Assembly (NCBI GenBank): GCA_003225655.1
Contig: QIAW01000181.1
Location: forward strand, 1 to 7,188
Direction: 5' to 3'
DNA: 7,188 nt
DNA from: Acidobacteriota bacterium
GTDB taxonomy: Bacteria > Acidobacteriota > Terriglobia > Terriglobales > Acidobacteriaceae
Below are positions 1 to 5,803 of this stretch, piece after piece. The position numbers were made by a program, and so were the translations under genes. The first letter of the stretch is position 1. Every line of letters begins with the position of its first letter. Below the pieces are notes generated by a model, which worked only from the letters and a program-made list of their open reading frames with translations, made no database searches and was not told the origin of the DNA.

Positions 1-292
1 ATGTCGGAGAAGAATCTCGGAAGTACAGCTCCAGTCGCGAACACAATCGATCTGCCCTTACCCAGTCACCAGCCGCGCTTGCTCTTCTGTACCCGGCAAG
101 CGCCGGCGCCAGAATAAGCCAGCGAGCCAGCATGCGTGCGAGAAAAAGGATCAGAGATCCGATCGCGAGCGCCGCGAAGATTTCGAGCCAGCCACTGGGT
201 AATTCATACTCATCTTTCTGTAGATACAGAATGGCAACGAGTACAGCGACGAGGCAGCCCCAGAGCACATTGATAGTTGTACGCAGTGTCAT
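1..292 (-). CDS. Partial two-segment membrane protein of unknown function (3' end outside window)
   Basis: The minus-strand frame opens with ATG at 292-290 and stays open for 97 codons to the left edge, so the C-terminus is missing. I do not recognise the family. The N-terminus (starts MTLRTTINVLWGCLVAVLVA) has a hydrophobic segment at about residues 8-24, a short polar stretch (KDEYE) at 26-30, a second hydrophobic segment at about 35-51 and a third hydrophobic patch at about 57-66. After that comes an amphipathic, charged stretch with GDWVRADRL at about 75-83, which resembles the first helix of a TPR-like repeat; this resemblance is weak. An in-frame TGA lies upstream at 343-341 and no better start falls between, so ATG 292 is the only reasonable choice. 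No clear Shine-Dalgarno precedes it. Codon use is somewhat more AT-rich than in the genes to the right. The call rests on the open frame plus protein-like hydrophobic patterning. Confidence 0.6.
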   Translation of the reverse strand, partial: MTLRTTINVLWGCLVAVLVAILYLQKDEYELPSGWLEIFAALAIGSLILFLARMLARWLILAPALAGYRRASAAGDWVRADRLCSRLELYFRDSSPT

Positions 293-461
293 TGGATTTG
301 TGGTGAAGCAATGTAACGGCCTATTCAGACTACGGCATTTTCACAACTACTGCATCCAGCTACGTGAAAACATGTCATCAGATTTACCACCCAAAAGGAC
401 CTCACAACCAGCTCTCTTGGTAAATTCGCGTGATCCGTTTTATCCGCGGTCAGATTCTTTA

Positions 462-477
462 GAAGTGATATCACTTC
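462..477. promoter_or_regulatory. Perfect 16-bp palindrome, candidate operator
   Basis: GAAGTGATATCACTTC reads identically on both strands (8-bp half sites, no spacer). On the minus strand TTGAGA at 493-488 followed after 16 nt by TATCAC at 471-466 forms a plausible -35/-10 pair, and the palindrome covers this -10. A dimeric repressor site controlling the leftward gene is one reading. The distance to the next start (ATG 292) would give a leader of about 165 nt, which is long, so the link to that gene is uncertain. Confidence 0.35.
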
Positions 478-668
478 GCTAATTTCTCTCAACTGTAGGC
501 CATCATTGTCCTGACCGCATTCAGAATGCCGGTGTTAGTTTGTTCTTTGAAAATTCAGCCTATGCCTTGAGCCTGCAGAAAAACCTTGGAGCCGCCCACC
601 ACTACTCCAGCAAGGCCCTCATTTCTGGCTGTATGTGATTGACTGCTAACCACTTAATCTGGTGACCC

Positions 669-698
669 TAGTTACGCAAGGGGGTGGGGGAGTAACTA
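669..698. repeat. Inverted repeat around a G-rich tract
   Basis: TAGTTAC at 669-675 and GTAACTA at 692-698 are exact inverted copies separated by 16 nt that include GGGGG-T-GGGGG on the plus strand; another G5 run follows at 703-707. It sits 35-64 nt beyond the stop codon of the outer-membrane protein gene. On that gene's transcript the tract is C-rich and is not followed by a U run, so it does not look like an intrinsic terminator. It could be a remnant of an intergenic repeat. Confidence 0.35.
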
Positions 699-732
699 TT
701 CTTGGGGGTACAGACCGGGCCGTGCCGGCAAA

Positions 733-2454
733 TTACGGCGCCACACTGCTATAAAATGCCCCGTGCCCGGTGTGCAGGTCTCTTCCGTAGGAAAGAACGA
801 CTCCCACGCCCAGCACTGAGATCTTGGCCTGCACACCTGCATCCAGGAGCCAGCGTCTCGAGCCGAGGGCGGCGGAGGTGTCTGTGATTCTGCCCGCATC
901 CACAAACGGACCGAGTTTGAAACTGAACAGACCGTTGCTGTAGACCTTCTTATCGCTTTCAAAATTGGAGAGCACGTAATTGCGGCCCAGGGGGGCGCTG
1001 CCCTTGCGTCCGTCGCGCGTGCCGATATGCGCGCGCAGCGGCAGATCGTTGTCGCGCTCCAGGCCCAGCATGAAGAGCTCGTCAAAGGGAATCTGGCCAA
1101 CCGTTTTGCCGGCGCGAATGCGCCAGCGGGTTTCGTAGTCGTCATCCCTGGCGCGAGGAAACCAATGCGAGTCCAGTGACCCCTGCAGCTTGGCAAACGA
1201 CTGCACCGACCGGGACCAGATGCGGCCGCCCTCGAGAGAGAGGCCGCTGGTCAGGGTGAAGCGGTTCTCGGGCACTCGCAACAACTCGTAATTGACTTGC
1301 GAGGACTGCTTCAGCTCATAGCCTTTGGCCAGCAACTGCGGAGTCAGGGTAGTCGCTGAAAAGACATTGCGGTAATCGCGATGCGATAGCTCTCCACCCG
1401 CGGACCAGCGCAGGCGCGGCCCCGCAAAGCGGGTGACATCGGCGCGTAATTCTTCACGGCGCAGGTTCAGCGCGGCGGCAACGGGCGCGGGCCCGGTGAA
1501 GGAATTCCGCAGCTCCCAGTTCTCATTGCGCAAATCCACGCCCAGGCGGTAGCGCCACGTTGGGTCCTGTGCAAATGGACCGGAGAGCTCCGAGGACACG
1601 CGGCGCTTCTGCGCGTCCCAGCGCAGAAGCGAAATTATGTTGATAGCGTTGCCCCCAAGGTTGTAGTACTCGGGATGAATTTCCTGATACGGGAGTCCGC
1701 GAAAAAGCCGCAGCAGAGCTTCGAGTTTGCTGTTGCCCCATCCGTTGCGCTCCACCGCGTGAAACACCGCGTCAAACTTGCCGTCGGGGCGGGCCTTGAG
1801 ATCGAAGCGGCGGAGGGGAAATATTCCCAGGCCATCCAGACGGGCCTGAGTCGCAAGCAGGTCATCCAGATGCAGTGTGCTCGCAGGCGAGAAGGCAAAG
1901 GCGTGATCGAGCAACACAGGGTTTACGCGTGGCTGCGGCTCCACGCGAACATCGTCGATCTCCGGCTTGCCCGCGCGGTTCCAGTATTGCAACGCCGCCT
2001 CGTAGTTGCCCTGGAGAAAATACGTGGTGGCCAGAAAATCGTTGGCGTAGGAATCGCGAGGATCAAGCCGCAGCGCCCGCCGCAGATAAAACGCAGCTTG
2101 CCCGTAGTCCTTCTGTTTGAAGGCTACCCCCGCCAACTCGAGGGGAAAGCGCTTGTCGTCAATCCGCTCGCGGCTGCCTGTGAGCAATGCCTGGCGGGCG
2201 TCATCCCAACGCGCGAGATGGGCCAGGGCGACTCCGTAGTAATAGTTGAGATCTGGGGAACGCTGCGAGTTCGACTCCACCGACTGCACGACTTGCTGCC
2301 AGTGCTCTTGCGCGAAGAGCTGCTGTGTTGTGGGGGTATCGCTGTTCTGTTGGACTTGGCCTCGTGGTGCAGCAGGCTTCTCGCCGGCCTGCTTCTCCCC
2401 GGCCTGAAGAAGAGAACTGGCAATCAAAAGCAGAGCGGCCGCGCGCGGGATCAT
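733..2454 (-). CDS. TPR-POTRA-Omp85-like outer-membrane beta-barrel protein
   Basis: This 573-residue protein has a signal peptide (residues 1-18, hydrophobic LLLIASSLL, probable cleavage after LQA). A Q/E/P-rich linker follows (19-42), then TPR-like helical pairs at about 43-163; one clear unit is at 118-151, with YGQAAFYLRRALRLDP followed by a second pair ending in GNYEAALQYW. Residues about 192-237 look like a POTRA half: a helix leading into LDGLGIFPLRRFDLK, then a strand ending FHAVERNG. From about 285 to the end, alternating strands fit a 16-strand Omp85/FhaC-type barrel, including FVDAG at 517-521, typical of the last third of such barrels. The usual LRGY/VRGF motif may correspond to LRAH at 473-476. 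The start overlaps the peptidase stop as ATGA (2454-2451) and has no clear ribosome-binding site, so translation is probably coupled. I infer an outer-membrane translocation or assembly role paired with the peptidase. The Omp85 assignment is by pattern, not alignment. Confidence 0.82.
   Translation of the reverse strand: MIPRAAALLLIASSLLQAGEKQAGEKPAAPRGQVQQNSDTPTTQQLFAQEHWQQVVQSVESNSQRSPDLNYYYGVALAHLARWDDARQALLTGSRERIDDKRFPLELAGVAFKQKDYGQAAFYLRRALRLDPRDSYANDFLATTYFLQGNYEAALQYWNRAGKPEIDDVRVEPQPRVNPVLLDHAFAFSPASTLHLDDLLATQARLDGLGIFPLRRFDLKARPDGKFDAVFHAVERNGWGNSKLEALLRLFRGLPYQEIHPEYYNLGGNAINIISLLRWDAQKRRVSSELSGPFAQDPTWRYRLGVDLRNENWELRNSFTGPAPVAAALNLRREELRADVTRFAGPRLRWSAGGELSHRDYRNVFSATTLTPQLLAKGYELKQSSQVNYELLRVPENRFTLTSGLSLEGGRIWSRSVQSFAKLQGSLDSHWFPRARDDDYETRWRIRAGKTVGQIPFDELFMLGLERDNDLPLRAHIGTRDGRKGSAPLGRNYVLSNFESDKKVYSNGLFSFKLGPFVDAGRITDTSAALGSRRWLLDAGVQAKISVLGVGVVLSYGRDLHTGHGAFYSSVAP
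2377..2406 (-). repeat. Two tandem 15-bp units encoding QAGEK twice
   Basis: Units 2377-2391 and 2392-2406 differ at one base and encode residues QAGEK-QAGEK immediately after the signal peptide of the outer-membrane protein. This looks like a slippage or duplication in a linker that can tolerate length change. Confidence 0.75.
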
Positions 2455-3077
2455 CGGGATTTTGACTCTGCCTGGGCCTCGGGCTGAGGCGCTGACTGGG
2501 GTTGGGATTCAGATTGAGGCAGTGCGAGCAGAAGCCATCTGCCGGTGGCGCTCCATTGTTTTTCGAACGTGGAGCGCGCCTGCTTCAGCAGCTTCCGCTG
2601 GGCGGGATCATTCAGCAGCACGATATCCGGCTCGGAATTCTGCTCCGAATCGAGCCCGACCACGACAACAAAGTGCAGCGGCACGTTCCCACTCGCGGGC
2701 TTCAGCGCGGCTATCAGCGGGCGGCCTTTTTCCAGATGCTGCTTCAAATCGTCCCAAGTCCCGTTGAACACAAAGATGCGGAAGCCATGCTGCTGAAGAT
2801 AATTTTCCAGATCGGAAGCATAGATTCCGTGGCCCGGATGTGAATAGAGAGCACGCTGGATCTGCCTGGCGTCCGCATCCGTGCTTGCCGGCTTCGCCTG
2901 CTGTTTGAGCCAGTACTGCATGACCATGGCAGCGCTGGCCGCGCCACAGCCTTCCTTTTCCTGCTGTATGAACGGGACATCAAGCCAAAGCCCGGCAGGC
3001 GCGGCGGCCAGCAGCACGCCGCAGAGACACAGAGATGCGAGGAGCCTCTTGGGCGCGCTGCGAAGCACGAACCTCAT
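2451..3077 (-). CDS. C39-like secreted cysteine peptidase (PA2778-type)
   Basis: This 208-residue protein has an N-terminal signal sequence (basic RSAPKR, hydrophobic core LLASLCLCGVLLAAA, likely cleaved near residue 28). The peptidase C39-like fold follows: Q38 and C44 in VPFIQQEKEGCGAAS (the oxyanion glutamine and nucleophile), H135 in PLHFVVVVG, and N156-D157 in VLLNDP, together the expected papain-like catalytic set. Membership in the PA2778-type group is supported by the small PA2779-like gene directly upstream. PA2778-type proteins as I remember them carry TPRs after the peptidase domain. Here the protein ends soon after the catalytic domain in a Q/P/S/E-rich tail (residues about 188-208), and the TPRs are at the start of the next gene instead. 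ATG follows the upstream TAG with no gap (TAGATG), and no Shine-Dalgarno is visible, so translation is probably coupled. It is predicted to be periplasmic. The substrate is unknown; C39 relatives often cleave double-glycine leaders, but the domain is not an ABC-transporter fusion here. Confidence 0.87.
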   Translation of the reverse strand: MRFVLRSAPKRLLASLCLCGVLLAAAPAGLWLDVPFIQQEKEGCGAASAAMVMQYWLKQQAKPASTDADARQIQRALYSHPGHGIYASDLENYLQQHGFRIFVFNGTWDDLKQHLEKGRPLIAALKPASGNVPLHFVVVVGLDSEQNSEPDIVLLNDPAQRKLLKQARSTFEKQWSATGRWLLLALPQSESQPQSAPQPEAQAESKSR

Positions 3078-3482
3078 CTAGCGGACAGCGATAATGATGA
3101 GAACCAGCGCCACAACCGCCAGGATGATCAGGATCAAATCGCGGTCACTGAGCGTACCGGCAGCGAAATCTGCCTGGGCCTTGCCGGCCCGGGCAGCGAT
3201 CTGCGCCAGTTCCTGATCGTTCAATGTGGAAACCGCGGTTCTCACCTGCCGGGAATCAATGTGGGCCGACTGCATGGCTTTTTCCGCGGTGGGAGTCGAG
3301 AGGAACTGCTTTACGGTCTCCAGGTTGTGCTGCCGCACCTGGCTCGCTGCCACCATCTGGTCCTGGAGTTCCGCAGGATTTACCACGTGAGAGTCAGCCA
3401 GAAGGCTGGAAGGAAGAGCAAACAATGCAGCCAAAACACAGGCAATCAGCCCTCGGGAAGATTGCCGCAGATCGAAAGACAT
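3078..3482 (-). CDS. PA2779-like (DUF6627-type) small secreted, C-terminally anchored protein
   Basis: I chose ATG 3482 rather than the longer TTG frame from 3527, because GGAGG at 3495-3491 lies 8 nt upstream and the protein then begins directly with a signal peptide. The 134-residue product has a signal sequence (MSFDLRQSSRGLIACVLAAL, likely cleaved after SLLA at about residue 29) and a helical middle with VKQFLSTPTAEKAM and VSTLNDQELAQIAARAG. It ends in a transmembrane segment (LILIILAVVALVLIIIAVR) at the very C-terminus. Signal peptide, a short helical region with a 'TxxExxxIA' pattern and a C-terminal membrane anchor match what I know of the PA2779 family, which is found beside PA2778-type C39 peptidases. 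Its function is not established. It may anchor or escort the peptidase, or be its substrate. It is the first gene of the three-gene cassette and the only one of them with a strong ribosome-binding site. Confidence 0.8.
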   Translation of the reverse strand: MSFDLRQSSRGLIACVLAALFALPSSLLADSHVVNPAELQDQMVAASQVRQHNLETVKQFLSTPTAEKAMQSAHIDSRQVRTAVSTLNDQELAQIAARAGKAQADFAAGTLSDRDLILIILAVVALVLIIIAVR

Positions 3483-3490
3483 ATTCGAAA

Positions 3491-3495
3491 CCTCC
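3491..3495 (-). promoter_or_regulatory. Strong ribosome-binding site of the envelope cassette
   Basis: GGAGG on the minus strand sits 8 nt before ATG 3482. It decides the start of the PA2779-like gene. The next two genes have no comparable site, so this one probably sets the output of all three. Confidence 0.75.
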
Positions 3496-3526
3496 GGTAA
3501 TGTTCGGCCAGAGCGAAAGACAAACA

Positions 3527-3532
3527 AGTATA
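3527..3532 (-). promoter_or_regulatory. Possible -10 element for the envelope cassette
   Basis: TATACT on the minus strand (5 of 6 to the sigma-70 consensus) would give a leader of roughly 40 nt before ATG 3482. No good -35 lies 16-18 nt upstream. An alternative TTGACG lies farther upstream at about 3572-3567 but pairs only with a poor -10. The 107-nt gap after era is the largest break in the run from ybeY to the barrel gene, so an internal promoter here is reasonable but unproven. Confidence 0.3.
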
Positions 3533-3554
3533 CATGAAGGTGATTGGAATATTG

Positions 3555-3588
3555 CGCGGGCCAGGAACGTCAAGTATGGCCACCCGCG
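3555..3588 (-). other. Hairpin directly after the era stop codon
   Basis: CGCGGG and CCA at the era end (3588-3577, with a 3-nt TGG bulge) pair with TGGCCCGCG at 3563-3555 across a 13-nt loop. It starts 2 nt after the era TGA. There is no U run after it (AATATTCC follows), so it may slow transcription or protect the 3' end rather than end transcription fully. Confidence 0.3.
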
Positions 3589-3589
3589 A

Positions 3590-4525
3590 TCATTCCCGTT
3601 CTTTGCTGGTCAGGTCTTCCAGTTGCCGGCGCCAGTCGAGGCCCTCGACAAACTCGCGCGAATCACGCCAGCCGGGGCGCACCTTGACGAACAATTCGAG
3701 AAATACCTTGGTCCCCAGTCTTTTTTCGATTTCGAAACGGGCGGCGCTGCCGATTTTTTTCAGCATCTGGCCGCCTTTGCCGATGACGATGCCCTTCTGT
3801 CCTTCGCGCTCGCAGAAAATCGTGGCCGCGATGCGGGTAACATTCGATTTTTCTTCGAACTGCTCTACCACCACAGTGCAGGCATAGGGGACCTCTTCAC
3901 CGGTAAGCTGCAAGATCTTCTCGCGCACCAGTTCGGCCACCAAAAAACGCTCGGGCTGATCGGTGAGCTGATCTTGAGGGAAATAACGCGGGCCCTCAGG
4001 CAGAGCGCGTATGACTTTTTCCACCAGCAGGTCGAGCCCCTCTTTCTTGAGAGCAGAAATCGGGATGACCTCGGCGAATTTGTGCAGCCCGGAGTAGCTG
4101 GCGATGATGGGCAGCAGTTTGCTTTTTTCCACCTGGTCAATTTTATTGAGAACCAGGAATGTACTGAGGCCGGTTTGCTGCACCATATTGAGCGCGAACT
4201 GATCGCCGGCGCCGAATTTTTGCGTGGCATCGACCAGCAGCAACAGCAGGTCACAGCCTTCCAGCGCGGTCCTGATTTCCTGCATCATCTTGCGGTTGAG
4301 CGAAGAGTCAGGTTTATGAATGCCGGGGGTATCCACGAAGACGATCTGCCCGGCGGGCCGGCCTTTCCTGGCGGCCACGTTGACCATACCCAGGATGCGG
4401 TTACGCGTGGTCTGCGGTTTGTGGGTGACGATAGAAACTTTTTCGCCTACCAGCGCGTTCAACAGCGTCGATTTACCCGCGTTAGGGCGGCCAAGGATGC
4501 AGACAAAACCGGAGCGAAATGCCAT
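3590..4525 (-). CDS. era: Ribosome-assembly GTPase Era
   Basis: Era binds the 3' end of 16S rRNA and helps mature the 30S subunit, cycling with GTP. The 311-residue product is close to the usual 290-310. GTPase motifs are in order: G1 GRPNAGKS at 12-19, switch I HKPQTTRNRI at 35-44 (G2 T39/T40), G3 DTPG at 65-68, G4 NKID at 127-130 and G5 SAL at 157-159. The C-terminal KH domain carries GIVIGKGG at 245-252, the RNA-binding loop, followed by LELFVKVRPGWRD, typical of Era. Relative to the E. coli protein there appear to be a few extra residues (ARKGRPAG, 52-59) between switch I and G3. The ATG start lies 3 nt after the upstream stop and has GAGGG (4538-4534) at 8-nt spacing. Location next to ybeY fits, since both act on 16S 3'-end processing. 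Confidence 0.97.
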   Translation of the reverse strand: MAFRSGFVCILGRPNAGKSTLLNALVGEKVSIVTHKPQTTRNRILGMVNVAARKGRPAGQIVFVDTPGIHKPDSSLNRKMMQEIRTALEGCDLLLLLVDATQKFGAGDQFALNMVQQTGLSTFLVLNKIDQVEKSKLLPIIASYSGLHKFAEVIPISALKKEGLDLLVEKVIRALPEGPRYFPQDQLTDQPERFLVAELVREKILQLTGEEVPYACTVVVEQFEEKSNVTRIAATIFCEREGQKGIVIGKGGQMLKKIGSAARFEIEKRLGTKVFLELFVKVRPGWRDSREFVEGLDWRRQLEDLTSKERE

Positions 4526-4528
4526 GGC

Positions 4529-5803
4529 TCAGGCCCTCAACTTTTCGGGCTGCGAGGTAGGATGCGAACTGATGCGCAGCCGCTCGATGCGGCGATCGGT
4601 GGATTGCAGAATTTCAAAGCGCAGCCCGTCCTGCTCCACGATCTCGCCTTGATTGGGAATGCGTCCCAGGGCTTCGCTGATAAGGCCGGCCACGGTTGTG
4701 GCCTCATGGCCCTCGGGCCGCACGTGAAACAGCTCTTCCAGCCGGTCAACATCCATGTTGCCAGGCACGACGTAGGAGGTTTCACTTTCGCGCACCACCT
4801 CGCTCTTCTCTTCATGCTCGTCGCGGATTTCGCCGACAATCTGCTCCAGCAAGTCTTCGGTAGAAACTATGCCGGCCACGCCGCCGTATTCGTCAACCAC
4901 GATGGCCATGTGGATGTTCCCACTCTGCATCTCGCGCAGCAAAGTGGTGACCCGCTGCGACTCGGGCACAAAGTGCGCCGGTTTCATCAACTCACCCACG
5001 GGGCGGGTATGGGCTTCAGAATCGGTAATCTGCAGCACATCGTGGGTAAAGACAATGCCTTTGATCTTATCAATCGTGCCTTCATACGCGGGCACCCGCG
5101 AATAAGGCTTTGTACGCAGCAGCTCGGTGAACTGCTCCACAGTCGCCTCAACCGGAACGGCGGTGATTTCTGGCCGCGGGGTCATGACTTCGCGCACCGT
5201 TTTGTCGCCGAACTCGACTACGGACTGAATGAGGGCGCGGTCGCCTTCCTCCAGGATGCCCTCTTCCTGCCCCGCTTCTATCAGCGCTTCCACGGCCTCC
5301 GAGGAATCCTCCCGTTTTTCGACTGTCTGCTCGCGAGAGAGCGCCGCTACCGACTCTCCAAATCCCAGCGGAATGGTAATGATCAGTGCGAGATAGATGA
5401 GCAGGCGCAAAAGCCAGGTCAGCGGAACCAGCCACTCGCCCTTGGTACGCGTAAACAAGATGAACGGCAGCAACCGGTTAAAGATCACGATGATCAGGAC
5501 CAATCCGATCCCCGCGGTCAGCATCTCCCGCGGATGTGACTCGGTATCATGCAACACGGCATAAGCAGAAACAATGCCCAGGGCGGCGGTCGTTAACTGG
5601 GTCAAGAGGGAGAAGGAGGTCGAGATCTTTTGCCGGCTCAACCCCAGCCGCGGCTCAACCCGGTGTTCGTAGATTTCCACATTCTCCTGAAATTCGCGGG
5701 AGAGGAACTTACCCATCTCGGCGTACATGCGCTCCACGTATGAGGTCACGAGCAGCACCCCAACCAATACGGCGATCGCAATGGGAATACCTATCTCTAT
5801 CAT
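4529..5803 (-). CDS. CorC/HlyC-type membrane protein with CBS pair
   Basis: This 424-residue protein belongs to the CNNM/CorC/HlyC group, whose members are linked to magnesium or other cation efflux; several are annotated as hemolysins without good evidence. An N-terminal membrane region has hydrophobic segments at about 4-20, 64-84, 96-117 and 123-147. It is shorter and more divergent than the standard DUF21 domain. A cytosolic CBS pair follows at about 195-325, with the signatures REVMTPRPEI at 204-213 and IVVDEYGGVAGIVSTEDLLE at 301-320. The CorC_HlyC accessory domain is at about 340-412 (VPGNMDVDRLEELF, RIPNQGEIVEQDGLRFEIL). The ATG overlaps the ybeY stop as ATGA and lacks a visible Shine-Dalgarno, which suggests coupled translation. 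In many Gram-negatives ybeX/corC follows ybeY, so this is the positional counterpart; I withhold the symbol because the membrane part differs. Confidence 0.92.
   Translation of the reverse strand: MIEIGIPIAIAVLVGVLLVTSYVERMYAEMGKFLSREFQENVEIYEHRVEPRLGLSRQKISTSFSLLTQLTTAALGIVSAYAVLHDTESHPREMLTAGIGLVLIIVIFNRLLPFILFTRTKGEWLVPLTWLLRLLIYLALIITIPLGFGESVAALSREQTVEKREDSSEAVEALIEAGQEEGILEEGDRALIQSVVEFGDKTVREVMTPRPEITAVPVEATVEQFTELLRTKPYSRVPAYEGTIDKIKGIVFTHDVLQITDSEAHTRPVGELMKPAHFVPESQRVTTLLREMQSGNIHMAIVVDEYGGVAGIVSTEDLLEQIVGEIRDEHEEKSEVVRESETSYVVPGNMDVDRLEELFHVRPEGHEATTVAGLISEALGRIPNQGEIVEQDGLRFEILQSTDRRIERLRISSHPTSQPEKLRA

Larger units (their letters stand above)
293..732. other. 440-bp intergenic region with no convincing gene
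   Basis: This stretch lies between the end of the outer-membrane protein gene and the start of the partial membrane protein. It is more AT-rich at 293-560 than the coding regions. It contains a G-rich tract on the plus strand (681-708) flanked by a 7-bp inverted repeat, a perfect 16-bp palindrome (462-477), and a possible minus-strand promoter overlapping the palindrome. Short open frames exist on both strands, the longest on plus at 132-482 and on minus from TTG 492 to TGA 325. None has a ribosome-binding site together with a recognisable product. No tRNA-like or rRNA-like sequence and no clear intrinsic terminator was seen. Confidence 0.6.

Noticed and set aside
132..482. A 116-codon plus-strand open frame
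   Set aside because: It overlaps the hydrophobic minus-strand frame at the left edge, has no ribosome-binding site that I can see and shows no protein-like pattern.
325..492. A 55-residue minus-strand frame from TTG 492 to TGA 325
   Set aside because: The translation looks mildly protein-like (LREISEVISLLKNLTADK) but it has no ATG and no ribosome-binding site, and it overlaps the palindrome. It could be a gene remnant but cannot be supported.
696..1196. A 166-codon minus-strand frame overlapping the end of the barrel gene
   Set aside because: It is a shifted frame inside the barrel gene with low-complexity Ala/Arg/Pro-rich product, and the main frame continues to a credible barrel end. I saw no sign of a frameshift.
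1675..2487. A 270-codon plus-strand open frame opposite the barrel protein gene
   Set aside because: It has the same in-register antisense origin, shows no family features, and the minus-strand gene has clear signal-peptide and TPR features.
3224..5539. A 771-codon open frame on the plus strand, antisense to era and the CBS gene
   Set aside because: It lies in exact codon register opposite both genes, where plus-strand stops would need TTA, CTA or TCA codons in the sense genes. These are rare at this GC content, so the long opening is a by-product of codon bias. Its product shows no recognisable domain.
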